A stretch of 64,000 nucleotides of DNA from Aliiroseovarius salicola. Lineage in GTDB: Bacteria > Pseudomonadota > Alphaproteobacteria > Rhodobacterales > Rhodobacteraceae. Position 1 is the stretch's first letter; the number at the start of each line of letters is the position of its first letter. The position numbers and the translations under genes are program-made. Positions 48,576-56,992 of this stretch are shown piece after piece. The stretch covers positions 1-64,000 of the forward strand of contig NZ_JAQIIO010000005.1 of NCBI RefSeq assembly GCF_027891095.1, written 5' to 3'. The notes below the pieces were generated by a model. The model was given only the letters and a program-made list of their open reading frames with translations, had not been told where the DNA came from and searched no databases.

Positions 48576-51398
48576 ATGAAGCCGAACTTTGCGCTTGATT
48601 TGACCCACGAGGGTATTGGCCTCATGTATCGCGGCAATGGCGGTTGGCTATTGGTGGGGGAAGCCCCACATGATGCGCCCAACCTTGCATCAAGCCTTGC
48701 GATGATGCGCCAACACGCTGTGGATCTTGAAAGCGATGGTTTCACCGTCAAACTGATCATCCCACCCTCACAGATTTTGTTCACAACCGTGACGGCTCCT
48801 GGCCCAGATGACGCAACGCGCGAGGCGCGAATTCGTGAGGGGTTGGAGGGGCTGACCCCCTATGCGGTTGATGAGCTGGTATTTGATTGGCACGCCGAAG
48901 ACGAGATGGCCCACGTGGCCGTTGTTGCGCGTGACACGCTGGCAGAGGCCGAGGCTTTTGCCAATGAGAACCAACTGAACCCGATTTGTTTTGCAGCCCG
49001 CGCACGTGGAAGCTTTGAGCGGGAAGCGCAGTTCGGGCTGACCAGCTGTGCGGGTGAATATATCCCCAGTGGGGCGACGATCGAACCCGATCTGGAATCT
49101 CTCCCCGAGTTGATGGGATCCGGCAGCACTTCGGCAAGCGCAGACACCCCAACGCCAGAGCATGTTTCTCCCCAAGAAACCACCGCCCCGAAAGATGCAG
49201 CGCACGCGCCTGACAGCGATCCAAGTACAGCGGTCCAGTCTCCGTCCGGGAATGAGATTTCGGACCTCCCCCCTGAGCCCCCTGTACTGGCCCCTTTCCC
49301 TCCGGATTTCGAGCCAGACAGTCAGATCTCCGAGGTGGAGCGCGATGTCAGACCGGAAGAAAGAAAAGCATCAAACACAGCGTCCGCAAGCGATATCAGC
49401 GGGACGCACGCGTCAGAAACATCAGATCGTGCTGCTGCAAAACAACCGGTCAAGGTGAAAGAGAAAGCTAAACAAAAGCGCGGCACAGCGAAAAACTCTG
49501 CTGTCCCACAAGCATCTGAAACTCTGGCTTTTTCATCACAACGCAGTGAAACAGATGCCGACACCCCGTCGGTTGCCACCCCACCTCCAAACGAGGGGCT
49601 TCCCTCTCGTATCGCAATGGCCCTTCCAGAAAAGAATGCGCCCTCAGCTGCCGAACGAGAAGTACCTGTTGAAGTCCATGTGCCGGTCACTGCGCCAAAT
49701 TTGGATACACCAGAGGACGAAACAGCGCCTGAACCGAAGCGTCAGGTCACCAGAAAGACGCTGCGCAAGGCGGCACAAAAAGGGCTGACCGGTGCATCAG
49801 CAGCTGCCAAAGCAACGAAAGCCCTGGCAAAATCGACCTCTGAAAAAGCCCAGAAGGCCCGCAAATCAGTACGCAAGAAACCCGCAAAAACCATAAAGCG
49901 GAATGAAGCTGAGATTATGGTTACTAAAGTTGCTCCTCCTCCATCGGGGAGCATCTCGGCCAAAGCGGGCACAGAGATGTCCCGGAAATCAGCAGCGCAG
50001 AAACGAGCCCTGAAAGAAGCAGAGGCGCTTACAATTTTCGGAGCGCGACGCAGCGATATCACCGGCGAGCAACCCCGATATCTCGGCTTGGCCCTCGTGC
50101 TTGGGTTGCTGTTGTTCATTGCCGTTCTTGCGGTCTGGTCGATGTTTTTCTTTTCAAAAGAGACGACAAATCTGTTTCCTGAAAGGGAAGATCAGTTTGA
50201 TGGGGCGATTTCCACTGGTGTAGACACGCCTTCTGACCTTGAAGCAGATCCCACCATTGCTGCCGCACCCTACCCTCATCTGACGCGGGATGACATCATT
50301 GCATCCGATGAAGATCAGCAACTGGATTCTGCACTGGTTGAAGCGGACGAAGGCCGACACAACGAAACTCTTTCCCCTGAAGCTGCGGAAACCCGTTATG
50401 CTGCGACCGGAATTTGGGAAAGAGCTCCGGACCCATTGGAAGATCCGACCGGTGGTACGATTGATGGCCTCTACGTTGCATCAATTGATCCGGTCACCAG
50501 TGGGCATGACGCGGTCGCATTGCCCTCTCAGCGGATTGGAGAGTTGCGCCGTGATGCAATTGATGATTTCGCGCGCCGGCCTCCCCCTCCCTCTGGTACT
50601 CGGTTTGATCTGGATGAACGGGGACTGGTACGGGCCACACCGGAAGGGGCACTGACCCAAGACGGGTTTTACGTTTTCGCAGGTCAGCCCCCCCTCGTTC
50701 CGCCCGCGCGACCCGAGGGGGTGATCCCCGATGCTCCGGTTGTAACGGAGCTGGTAAATGCCGATCCGGACCTGCAAGATATCCGCCCACGCCAACGTCC
50801 CGATGGTCTGGTTGAACAATCTGAACGGCGAATTCTGGGGGGCAGATCCCTACAGGAACTTGCGGCAATCCGGCCCATGCCGCGGCCACAATCTCCGCAG
50901 GCGCTCGCGCAGGCAGAAGCGATTGCCAACGCTGTGGCCAATGCCTCAAACGACGAAGAAGCTGCGGCGGCCGCGGCGGCCGTCGTCGCTCCTACACAGC
51001 AGGCCGTGAACCGCTCGTTGCAGCCGAAATCACGCCCAACCGGTTTCGAGAAGATCATTGCCGACGCAAAGGCCGCAAGCGATGCATCTGACGGATCAGT
51101 TGTGGTGGCTGCTGCACCGCAAAACCAGACCGTCACCCCATCCATCCCAACCCGCGCCTCTGTGGCCAAACAAGCCACGATCAAGAACGCCATTTCTTTG
51201 CGCAAAGTGGCATTGATTGGCATCTACGGAAGTTCTGCAAAACGGAGCGCTTTGGTCCGGCTTTCGTCAGGCCGCTATGTGAAAGTAGGGATCGGAGATC
51301 GGTTGGACGGGGGGCGTGTGGTGTCGATTTCGGAAAGCCAACTGGTTTATAAAAAAGGGTCTCGCACAACAACTTTGAAAATCCTGCCCTTCAGTTGA
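48576..51398 (+). CDS. Bitopic protein with GspL/PilM-like and GspC/PilP-like ends, 940 residues
   Basis: The N-terminal 145 residues resemble the cytoplasmic part of GspL/PilM proteins: an LDLTHEGIGLMYR opening, IPPSQILFTTVTAPG, then EGLEGLTPYAVDELVFDWHA and VAVVARDTLAEAEAFA. A Pro-, Ser- and Ala-rich linker with a Lys-rich stretch near 400-450 follows. One membrane helix spans about 502-526 (YLGLALVLGLLLFIAVLAVW). The outer part is low complexity until residues 873-940, where VALIGIYGSSAKRSALVRLS and RYVKVGIGDRLDGGRVVSIS match the beta domain of GspC/PilP. No secretion or pilus gene lies nearby. The fold assignments are by pattern only. The start at 48576 is the first ATG that gives the N-terminal domain. 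Confidence 0.75.
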   Translation: MKPNFALDLTHEGIGLMYRGNGGWLLVGEAPHDAPNLASSLAMMRQHAVDLESDGFTVKLIIPPSQILFTTVTAPGPDDATREARIREGLEGLTPYAVDELVFDWHAEDEMAHVAVVARDTLAEAEAFANENQLNPICFAARARGSFEREAQFGLTSCAGEYIPSGATIEPDLESLPELMGSGSTSASADTPTPEHVSPQETTAPKDAAHAPDSDPSTAVQSPSGNEISDLPPEPPVLAPFPPDFEPDSQISEVERDVRPEERKASNTASASDISGTHASETSDRAAAKQPVKVKEKAKQKRGTAKNSAVPQASETLAFSSQRSETDADTPSVATPPPNEGLPSRIAMALPEKNAPSAAEREVPVEVHVPVTAPNLDTPEDETAPEPKRQVTRKTLRKAAQKGLTGASAAAKATKALAKSTSEKAQKARKSVRKKPAKTIKRNEAEIMVTKVAPPPSGSISAKAGTEMSRKSAAQKRALKEAEALTIFGARRSDITGEQPRYLGLALVLGLLLFIAVLAVWSMFFFSKETTNLFPEREDQFDGAISTGVDTPSDLEADPTIAAAPYPHLTRDDIIASDEDQQLDSALVEADEGRHNETLSPEAAETRYAATGIWERAPDPLEDPTGGTIDGLYVASIDPVTSGHDAVALPSQRIGELRRDAIDDFARRPPPPSGTRFDLDERGLVRATPEGALTQDGFYVFAGQPPLVPPARPEGVIPDAPVVTELVNADPDLQDIRPRQRPDGLVEQSERRILGGRSLQELAAIRPMPRPQSPQALAQAEAIANAVANASNDEEAAAAAAAVVAPTQQAVNRSLQPKSRPTGFEKIIADAKAASDASDGSVVVAAAPQNQTVTPSIPTRASVAKQATIKNAISLRKVALIGIYGSSAKRSALVRLSSGRYVKVGIGDRLDGGRVVSISESQLVYKKGSRTTTLKILPFS

Positions 51399-51475
51399 CA
51401 TCGCGGCCCGGTCAAGCGGGGCGTTCCCGTCTCATATGCCTTTTAGGTACAATGCCCACAAGGCATCTCGTCCAG

Positions 51476-51510
51476 CAAAACAGCCGCATCCAGCAGACGC
51501 GGCTGTTTTG
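51476..51510. terminator. Bidirectional terminator
   Basis: CAAAACAGCCGC (51476-51487) pairs perfectly with GCGGCTGTTTTG (51499-51510) around 11 bases. The flanking A and T runs make it usable by both the 940-residue protein gene, which ends at 51398, and the convergent hpd gene, which ends at 51529. Confidence 0.85.
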
Positions 51511-51528
51511 GGGAGTATGGACAAGCGA

Positions 51529-52626
51529 TCAGGCGACGTCGCCCAATTCACCGTTTTCGATCTGCTCACGCTCGATGGATTCAAACAGGGCTTTGAAATT
51601 TCCCTCACCAAACCCATCATCGCCTTTGCGCTGAATGAACTCAAAGAAGATCGGGCCAATCACGGTTTTTGAGAAGATCTGCAGAAGACAGCGGGTTTCT
51701 CCGCCGCCTACTACCCCTTCGCCATCAATCAAGATGCCGTGCTTCATCATTACGTCTTTAGGCTCTTCATGGCCTTTCACCCGTTCATAGGACAGGTCGT
51801 AATAGGTCTCGTTTGGACCGGGCATGAATTTCAAGCCACGAACCGCAATCGCATCCACCGACGCATAGATGTCGTCAGTTCCGATCGCGATGTGCTGGAT
51901 GCCCTCACCTTTGTATTTCTTGAGATAGGCCACAATCTGCCCTGTCTCACCACGATCTTCGTTGATCGGTATCCGGATCTTACCACAAGGCGACGTAAGA
52001 GCGCGGGAGAAAAGCCCGGTAAATTTCCCCTGAATGTCGAAGAAGCGGATCTCTTTGAAACCAAACAGATCACCGTAGAACTTGAACCACACATCCATGT
52101 TGCCCTTGAAGACATTGTGGGTGAGGTGATCAAGGTAATAGAAACCTACGCCCTGCGGGTAGGCATCGGCGATCCAGTCAAACTCGTCATTATAGGCGCT
52201 TTGTTCGTGATACTGGTCGATGAAGTAAATCAGGCTGTCACCAATCCCGTAGATTGCCGGCACGTCCAGAGACTTCCCGCCACCTTCATAAGGTTTCGCA
52301 CCCATCTTCACCGCATGATCAAAGGCATGCTGTGCATCCACGACGCGCCACCCCATGGCCGAGGCGCAGGGTCCATGTTCAACGCTGAACTTCTCGGCCT
52401 GGCTGCCGGGTTCCATATTAATCAGATAGCTCACATCTCCCTGCTGCCACAGCTCCACATTCCGGGTCTTGTGATTGGCGGTGTGGCTGAACCCCATTTG
52501 TGTAAAGAGATCACGCAGTTCCTGCGGCTCGGGATGTGCAAATTCCACAAACTCAAAACCATCAGTGCCTGCGGGGTTTTCATCGGAAATTATTGCGCGG
52601 GGGGCATCATGCGGGAACGGACCCAT
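51529..52626 (-). CDS. hpd: 4-hydroxyphenylpyruvate dioxygenase
   Basis: This 365-residue iron enzyme converts 4-hydroxyphenylpyruvate to homogentisate in tyrosine degradation. The three iron ligands of the family lie in YYLDHLTHNV (His), IQHIAIGTDDIY (His) and NFKALFESIEREQ (Glu), and the C-terminal block GDDGFGEGNFKALFESIE is nearly invariant in the family. The ATG at 52626 (MGPFPHDA) follows AAGGAGA at the right distance; a frame from 52695 overlaps the operator. It diverges from an Lrp-type regulator gene and is probably controlled by it. Confidence 0.95.
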   Translation of the reverse strand: MGPFPHDAPRAIISDENPAGTDGFEFVEFAHPEPQELRDLFTQMGFSHTANHKTRNVELWQQGDVSYLINMEPGSQAEKFSVEHGPCASAMGWRVVDAQHAFDHAVKMGAKPYEGGGKSLDVPAIYGIGDSLIYFIDQYHEQSAYNDEFDWIADAYPQGVGFYYLDHLTHNVFKGNMDVWFKFYGDLFGFKEIRFFDIQGKFTGLFSRALTSPCGKIRIPINEDRGETGQIVAYLKKYKGEGIQHIAIGTDDIYASVDAIAVRGLKFMPGPNETYYDLSYERVKGHEEPKDVMMKHGILIDGEGVVGGGETRCLLQIFSKTVIGPIFFEFIQRKGDDGFGEGNFKALFESIEREQIENGELGDVA

Positions 52627-52695
52627 CGGTGTCTCCTTCAGAAGGTTATTAACTTGTGAACATTGTAACCCTCCAACCGCACCTGAAATGCGCAT

Positions 52696-52707
52696 ATACC
52701 GTGGTAT
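52696..52707. promoter_or_regulatory. Palindrome in the hpd-lrp divergent promoter
   Basis: ATACCGTGGTAT is a palindrome with a two-base centre. It lies 70 bases upstream of hpd and 70 bases upstream of the Lrp gene in an AT-rich interval, the expected place for an Lrp/AsnC-type operator serving both. Confidence 0.45.
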
Positions 52708-52776
52708 TTATCAAATTATTTGCGCGATCCCCGCACTAATAGTATTATATCCGCATATTTACCGCATGAGATATCT

Positions 52777-53229
52777 ATGGACAAAATTGATTCCCGCCTC
52801 CTCGCCGCCTTGCAACAGGATGCACACCTGACCTCACATGAGTTGGGAGAACTTTTGAATCTCTCCGCCAGCCAGGCTGGAAGGCGCAGGCAAAGGCTCG
52901 AAGAGAAAGGCTTGGTCACCGGGTATTCCGCACGGCTGGACGCAAGGAAACTCGGTTTGACTGTGCAAAGCTTCATCCAAGTTGAGATGGCCAGCCATGA
53001 TCCGAAAGCAGCCCGTGCCTTTGCCCAGATGGTAAACGCCCAGCCCGAAGTGATATCCGCTTGGACGCTGACGGGCGCGTCGGATTATCTGCTTCGGGTC
53101 TATTGCAACGACCTGGCCTCGTTGAATCATTTAATTCACGAAGTGCTACTGCCCCACCCGTCGGTGTCGCGCGTACAAAGCCAGATCGTAATGAATCAGC
53201 TCAAGGCTGACGCCCCTTTGCCGACCTGA
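52777..53229 (+). CDS. Lrp/AsnC-family transcriptional regulator
   Basis: This 150-residue regulator has the Lrp winged helix (MDKIDSRLLAALQQDAHLTS, then LLNLSASQAGRRRQRLEEKG) and the C-terminal RAM domain with SAWTLTGASDYLLRVYCND, which binds an amino acid. The ATG at 52777 is chosen because it gives the canonical family start. It diverges from hpd, so tyrosine or phenylalanine may be its effector, as in other bacteria where Lrp-type proteins control aromatic amino acid breakdown. Confidence 0.9.
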   Translation: MDKIDSRLLAALQQDAHLTSHELGELLNLSASQAGRRRQRLEEKGLVTGYSARLDARKLGLTVQSFIQVEMASHDPKAARAFAQMVNAQPEVISAWTLTGASDYLLRVYCNDLASLNHLIHEVLLPHPSVSRVQSQIVMNQLKADAPLPT

Positions 53230-53359
53230 ACAAAGGTAAAAGCAGAGATCACCGTCGGTGACAGGAAACGAAACGCACTTACGGTGAGTTAAATATAGGG
53301 GACACTTGCTTGGGTCGCCCCCCATACCAGATTTTGCAAAGCGCCGATGGCTTCTTGAT

Positions 53360-54379
53360 TTATCCGTCCGAAACGCCAGCTTCGGCAAAAGTTGCCATGC
53401 CCGAATGACAGGCGACGGCGCCTTTCAGGATGCCAATGGCCAATGCGGCACCAGAACCTTCTCCAAGGCGCATCCCCATCGACAAGAGCGGCTCTTTACC
53501 AAGCTCCTGAAGCACGCGCGCATGCGCTGCTTCTGCCGAAACATGACCCGCAACCGTATGATCCAGCGCGCCGGCCTGCGCCTGCGCCAGACAGGCGGCT
53601 GCGGCCGTGCAGATAAACCCATCCAGAATAACCGGGATCGATTCTACCCGCGCCCGGGCAATTGCGCCCGCCATTGCCGCAAGCTCGCGCCCGCCCAAAC
53701 ACCGCAGCGCCTCAATCCCATCACCTTTGGCACCGGGATTGGCCAAAAGCCCTTCCGTGACCACCTGGGTCTTAAGTGCGAGACCTGCATCGTCGACACC
53801 GGTGCCACGCCCTGCCCAGTCCGCCGCCTCACCACCAAACAGCGCATGTGCGATTGCAGCCGCCGAAGTTGTGTTGCCAATTCCCATTTCTCCGGTCACC
53901 AGAAGATCCGCAGACGGATCAACCGCATTCCAGCCGGTCAGGAGCGCCGCAACCACCTCATCTTCGCTCATTGCCGGGCCTTGTGTGAAGTCGGCAGTGG
54001 GGCGATCCAAGGAGAGTGCATGCACGTCCATCTTGGCACCAAAGGCCTTGGAGAGCTGGTTGATCGCCGCTCCGCCATGCTGAAAGTTCAGTACCATCTG
54101 CTCAGTGACTTCAGCGGGAAAGGCCGACACGCCGCGCGCAGTCACACCGTGGTTTCCGGCAAAGACAATCACTTGCGGGTTTTCCAGCGATGGGCGTCCG
54201 TTGCCCTGCCAGGAAGCAAACCAAATGGCCAGATCTTCCAACGTCCCTAGGGCCCCCGGGGGTTTGGTCAATTGCCCGTTGCGTTCCTCAGCGGCGGCTT
54301 TTGCCGCTGTGTCCGGCCCCGCTGCCTCTGCAAGCAGCGCCTGAAATTCTACAAGTGTCGAAAATGACTGTCCCGTCAT
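53360..54379 (-). CDS. cobT: Nicotinate-nucleotide-dimethylbenzimidazole phosphoribosyltransferase
   Basis: CobT makes alpha-ribazole phosphate for the lower ligand of cobalamin. The 339-residue protein shows [20 protein letters not shown] (key block around residues 158-177), [17 protein letters not shown], and a C-terminal [13 protein letters not shown] with the catalytic-type Glu. It diverges from cobS, the next enzyme of the nucleotide loop, with 80 bases between them. Together they indicate cobalamin synthesis or salvage. No cobalamin riboswitch is visible nearby. Confidence 0.95.
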   Translation of the reverse strand: MTGQSFSTLVEFQALLAEAAGPDTAAKAAAEERNGQLTKPPGALGTLEDLAIWFASWQGNGRPSLENPQVIVFAGNHGVTARGVSAFPAEVTEQMVLNFQHGGAAINQLSKAFGAKMDVHALSLDRPTADFTQGPAMSEDEVVAALLTGWNAVDPSADLLVTGEMGIGNTTSAAAIAHALFGGEAADWAGRGTGVDDAGLALKTQVVTEGLLANPGAKGDGIEALRCLGGRELAAMAGAIARARVESIPVILDGFICTAAAACLAQAQAGALDHTVAGHVSAEAAHARVLQELGKEPLLSMGMRLGEGSGAALAIGILKGAVACHSGMATFAEAGVSDG

Positions 54380-54459
54380 GACCCGTTCCCCGATTGATTC
54401 CTCGTCCCCATCTCTTTACCGATGAGACAGACGTCCAGCCAGAGCACATGAGACTTAAT

Positions 54460-55230
54460 ATGGCAAAACCCGACATGCCCCTGCTTCACTTACAGGATTT
54501 GCCCGCCGCATTGGGATTGCTGAGCCGTTTGCCGGTGAAAGTAGACACCGATCTTGCAACGACTCGCGGCGCCATGTCGGCCTGGGCCTGGCCACTTGTC
54601 GGAATAGTGATCGGGCTGATCACCGGACTGGTTGCATTGCTGTCTCAATGGCTTGGATTACCCGTTCAGGCAGCCGCCATTCTCGTCCTGACCACACAAA
54701 TCCTATTGACCGGAGCGTTGCACGAAGACGGATTGGCCGACTGCGCCGATGGATTTTGGGGCGGGTATGATCGGGAACGGCGGCTTGAAATCATGAAGGA
54801 CAGCCGGATCGGTGCATATGGGGTGATTGCAATCGTCCTGTCGCTCTTGGCACGTGCCGGAGCCCTTATCGTGGTCTTGTCCCTGCCCTCACCCATCTTT
54901 GCCCTGATCGCCGTAGGCGTCATAAGCCGGGTGCCGATGGTGATCCTGATGGCTGGCCTGCCCAATGCCCGGGGAACCGGTCTGGCACAATCCGTAGGGC
55001 GACCGGGCTTTTCCACCGGTCTCCTTGCTACAGGTTTCGCGCTCATTCTTTCGGCCGTCCTGCTGGGGTGGATCTTTGTGCCACTCACAATCTGGGTCGC
55101 GATAACTGCAACCGTCATTGCTTTTGTTGCACATCGAAAAATCGGTGGGCAGACTGGCGATGTCCTTGGGGCAAGTCAGCAAATCGCCGAAATCTCAGCA
55201 CTGTTTGTACTGACCAGCCTTGCAACTTAG
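54460..55230 (+). CDS. cobS: Adenosylcobinamide-GDP ribazoletransferase (cobalamin synthase)
   Basis: CobS joins adenosylcobinamide-GDP and alpha-ribazole in the inner membrane. The protein of about 256 residues has multiple membrane segments and the signature GALHEDGLADCADGFWGGYD with its Asp cluster. The ATG at 54460 (MAKPDMPL) or one at 54448 is the likely start; a TTG at 54394 is less plausible. It is the divergent partner of cobT and ends just before a terminator-like hairpin that serves the convergent carD gene. Confidence 0.92.
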   Translation: MAKPDMPLLHLQDLPAALGLLSRLPVKVDTDLATTRGAMSAWAWPLVGIVIGLITGLVALLSQWLGLPVQAAAILVLTTQILLTGALHEDGLADCADGFWGGYDRERRLEIMKDSRIGAYGVIAIVLSLLARAGALIVVLSLPSPIFALIAVGVISRVPMVILMAGLPNARGTGLAQSVGRPGFSTGLLATGFALILSAVLLGWIFVPLTIWVAITATVIAFVAHRKIGGQTGDVLGASQQIAEISALFVLTSLAT

Positions 55231-55239
55231 CCAAAAAAA

Positions 55240-55269
55240 CCGCCGCTCACCCAAGAAGGTGAGCGGCGG
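55240..55269 (-). terminator. carD rho-independent terminator
   Basis: CCGCCGCTCACC (55240-55251) pairs with GGTGAGCGGCGG (55258-55269) around six bases, a perfect 12-bp stem. The T-run (seven T) follows it on the bottom strand, so it ends the carD transcript about 57 bases after its stop. It can also hinder read-through from cobS. Confidence 0.9.
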
Positions 55270-55326
55270 TATCGTGTTGCAGGCACGTAAGTTTAAAAAG
55301 TCACTCTTGAAATTTCACAGAATGGC

Positions 55327-55833
55327 TCAGGCTGCGCGCGACATCAGAACATCGCTGACTTTTTTCTGCGCTGCCAATTCGTCACCACCACCCACGGCGG
55401 CAACTTCGCGGGTCAGACGCTCCAGAGCCGCTTCATAAAGCTGACGCTCGGAGTAGCTCTGTTCGCGCTGATCATCGTTGCGGTGCAGGTCACGTACCAC
55501 TTCCGCAATCGAGATCAAGTCACCCGAATTGATTTTCTGTTCGTATTCCTGGGCGCGACGCGACCACATTGCGCGTTTCACACGGGCTTTGCCCTTGAGC
55601 GTATCCATAGCTTTGGACACTTCAGCATCGCTGGCCAGACCGCGCATCCCCACTTCGGTGGCTTTGTTGGTCGGCACACGCAGGGTCATCTTGTCCTTTT
55701 CAAAGGAGATGACGAACAGCTCCAACTGAATACCAGCGACTTCCTGCTCTTCGATCGATACAATCTTTCCAACGCCATGGGCGGGATAGACGACATATTC
55801 GTTCGGGCGGAAATCAAGCTTTTTCTTGCTCAT
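55327..55833 (-). CDS. carD: CarD-family transcriptional regulator
   Basis: CarD binds the RNA polymerase beta subunit and stabilises open promoter complexes. The 168-residue protein has the N-terminal RNAP-interacting Tudor-like domain (DFRPNEYVVYPAHGVGKIVS) and a C-terminal helical DNA-binding part with MWSRRAQEYEQKINSGDLIS, containing the conserved Trp. Full length matches the family in alphaproteobacteria. The message has a long leader of about 200 bases with a folded element. It has its own terminator, so it is monocistronic. Confidence 0.94.
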   Translation of the reverse strand: MSKKKLDFRPNEYVVYPAHGVGKIVSIEEQEVAGIQLELFVISFEKDKMTLRVPTNKATEVGMRGLASDAEVSKAMDTLKGKARVKRAMWSRRAQEYEQKINSGDLISIAEVVRDLHRNDDQREQSYSERQLYEAALERLTREVAAVGGGDELAAQKKVSDVLMSRAA

Positions 55834-55957
55834 ACATGTCTTCCTTCACAAGTCTCATTTGCCGCTCAGAACCTCTGCATCAAATTCGAGACGACAAAAC
55901 GACAGGGGGGTGCGATTGCGCCCCTCGGCCTATTTGCATCTACGGAACAATCCAACG

Positions 55958-56011
55958 GGCCGGGCAACGCGGAAATTAATTCCTTTTCCAAAGGATCTTC
56001 CGGGTCCGGCC
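55958..56011 (-). promoter_or_regulatory. Nested hairpin in the carD leader
   Basis: Three helices nest: GGCCGG (55958-55963) with CCGGCC (56006-56011), CGGAA (55970-55974) with TTCCG (55998-56002), and CCTTT (55982-55986) with AAAGG (55990-55994). It lies between the putative promoter and the carD start and has no T-run. It may be a regulatory leader or the end of fdxA mRNA. Confidence 0.45.
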
Positions 56012-56037
56012 AAGGGTCCTAGCTTTCATTAATCAAA

Positions 56038-56064
56038 AGTATAACAGAAAAAAGCACCAAGCAA
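56038..56064 (-). promoter_or_regulatory. Candidate carD promoter
   Basis: On the bottom strand TTGCTT (56064-56059) and TATACT (56043-56038) are separated by 15 bases, slightly short of the ideal 17. It would start a leader of about 195 bases. The rest of the 55834-56187 interval holds no gene. Confidence 0.4.
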
Positions 56065-56187
56065 AAGCGCTGCGGTGCAATTAGGTTATTTTCTGATTTG
56101 GTTTCATGACCTTAGCGAATGCATTCTGGATCCTATCGGGCGCTGGAACAGCGTTTCTCCCGAATCAACATCCCTACAGGCCAATTC

Positions 56188-56520
56188 TCACTCGGCTGCA
56201 GCTTCCGAGAAATACTTCTCGAGCTTGCCATCTTCGCCATCACGCTCTTCCGCTTCCGGCAGCGGCTCTTTGCGCTCAACAATCACCGGCCACAATTCCG
56301 CGTATTTACGGTTGAACTCGACCCATGTCTCGGTTCCCGGCTCGGTATCGGCCCGGATCGCGTCCGCAGGGCATTCCGGTTCGCACACACCACAGTCGAT
56401 GCATTCGTCGGGGTGGATCACCAGCATGTTTTCCCCTTCGTAGAAGCAGTCCACAGGGCAGACTTCTACGCAATCGGTGTATTTGCAGGCGATGCAGTTG
56501 TCTTGCACAACGTATGTCAT
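56188..56520 (-). CDS. fdxA: 7Fe-type ferredoxin FdxA
   Basis: This 110-residue ferredoxin binds a 3Fe-4S and a 4Fe-4S cluster. The motifs are [18 protein letters not shown] (N-terminal) and [16 protein letters not shown]. Length, the long C-terminal extension rich in Glu and the [16 protein letters not shown] opening match the FdxA family of alphaproteobacteria. It is a low-potential cytoplasmic electron carrier with unknown partners. It follows the S4 protein gene by 49 bases on the same strand, so cotranscription is possible. Confidence 0.95.
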   Translation of the reverse strand: MTYVVQDNCIACKYTDCVEVCPVDCFYEGENMLVIHPDECIDCGVCEPECPADAIRADTEPGTETWVEFNRKYAELWPVIVERKEPLPEAEERDGEDGKLEKYFSEAAAE

Positions 56521-56569
56521 GGCATGTCCTCAAACTTTGGCTGTGCCCCACTTATTTCACAGCGGCGGA

Positions 56570-56992
56570 TCAATCAAGCGGGGGACGCAGGGTTTTCGCC
56601 AAGTTGCGGCGATCTTTCTTACTTGGTCGCCCTTTGCCGTCAAATTTTGGTGCAGAGACTACATCCGGTGGAATTTCTTTCCGCTCTGGGGGCGGTGAAA
56701 GATCGTCATAAAGTGCCTGAGCTTCGTGAGCAGGGCCACGCCGGGTGGACAGCGCTATGATCTTGATAACCCGAACCAGTCGACCCTGAGGGAACGTCAG
56801 CACATCTCCGGGTGAGATCTGATGAGAGGGTTTCGCAACCTTGTCCCCATTCACCCGCACATGACCCGCAGCGATCTGCTTGGTGGCAAGGCCCCGCGTT
56901 TTGAAGAACCGGGCGTGCCAGAGCCATTTGTCGGCGCGCATTCGGGCGATACTACCGCCCGAAGCTGATGTGTCTTTTGGCCCTGCGGCCAC
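56570..56992 (-). CDS. S4-domain RNA-binding protein (Hsp15-like)
   Basis: This 140-residue protein has an S4 RNA-binding domain (MRADKWLWHARFFKTRGLAT and VRVNGDKVAKPSHQISPGDV), as in Hsp15, which rescues stalled 50S subunits carrying nascent chain. A basic C-terminal tail follows (GKGRPSKKDRRNLAKTLRP). The GTG at 56992 directly follows the helicase TAA and has AAGGACAAGG before it; an internal ATG at 56941 is the alternative. Its coupling to an RNA helicase supports a role in RNA or ribosome maintenance. Confidence 0.87.
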   Translation of the reverse strand: MAAGPKDTSASGGSIARMRADKWLWHARFFKTRGLATKQIAAGHVRVNGDKVAKPSHQISPGDVLTFPQGRLVRVIKIIALSTRRGPAHEAQALYDDLSPPPERKEIPPDVVSAPKFDGKGRPSKKDRRNLAKTLRPPLD

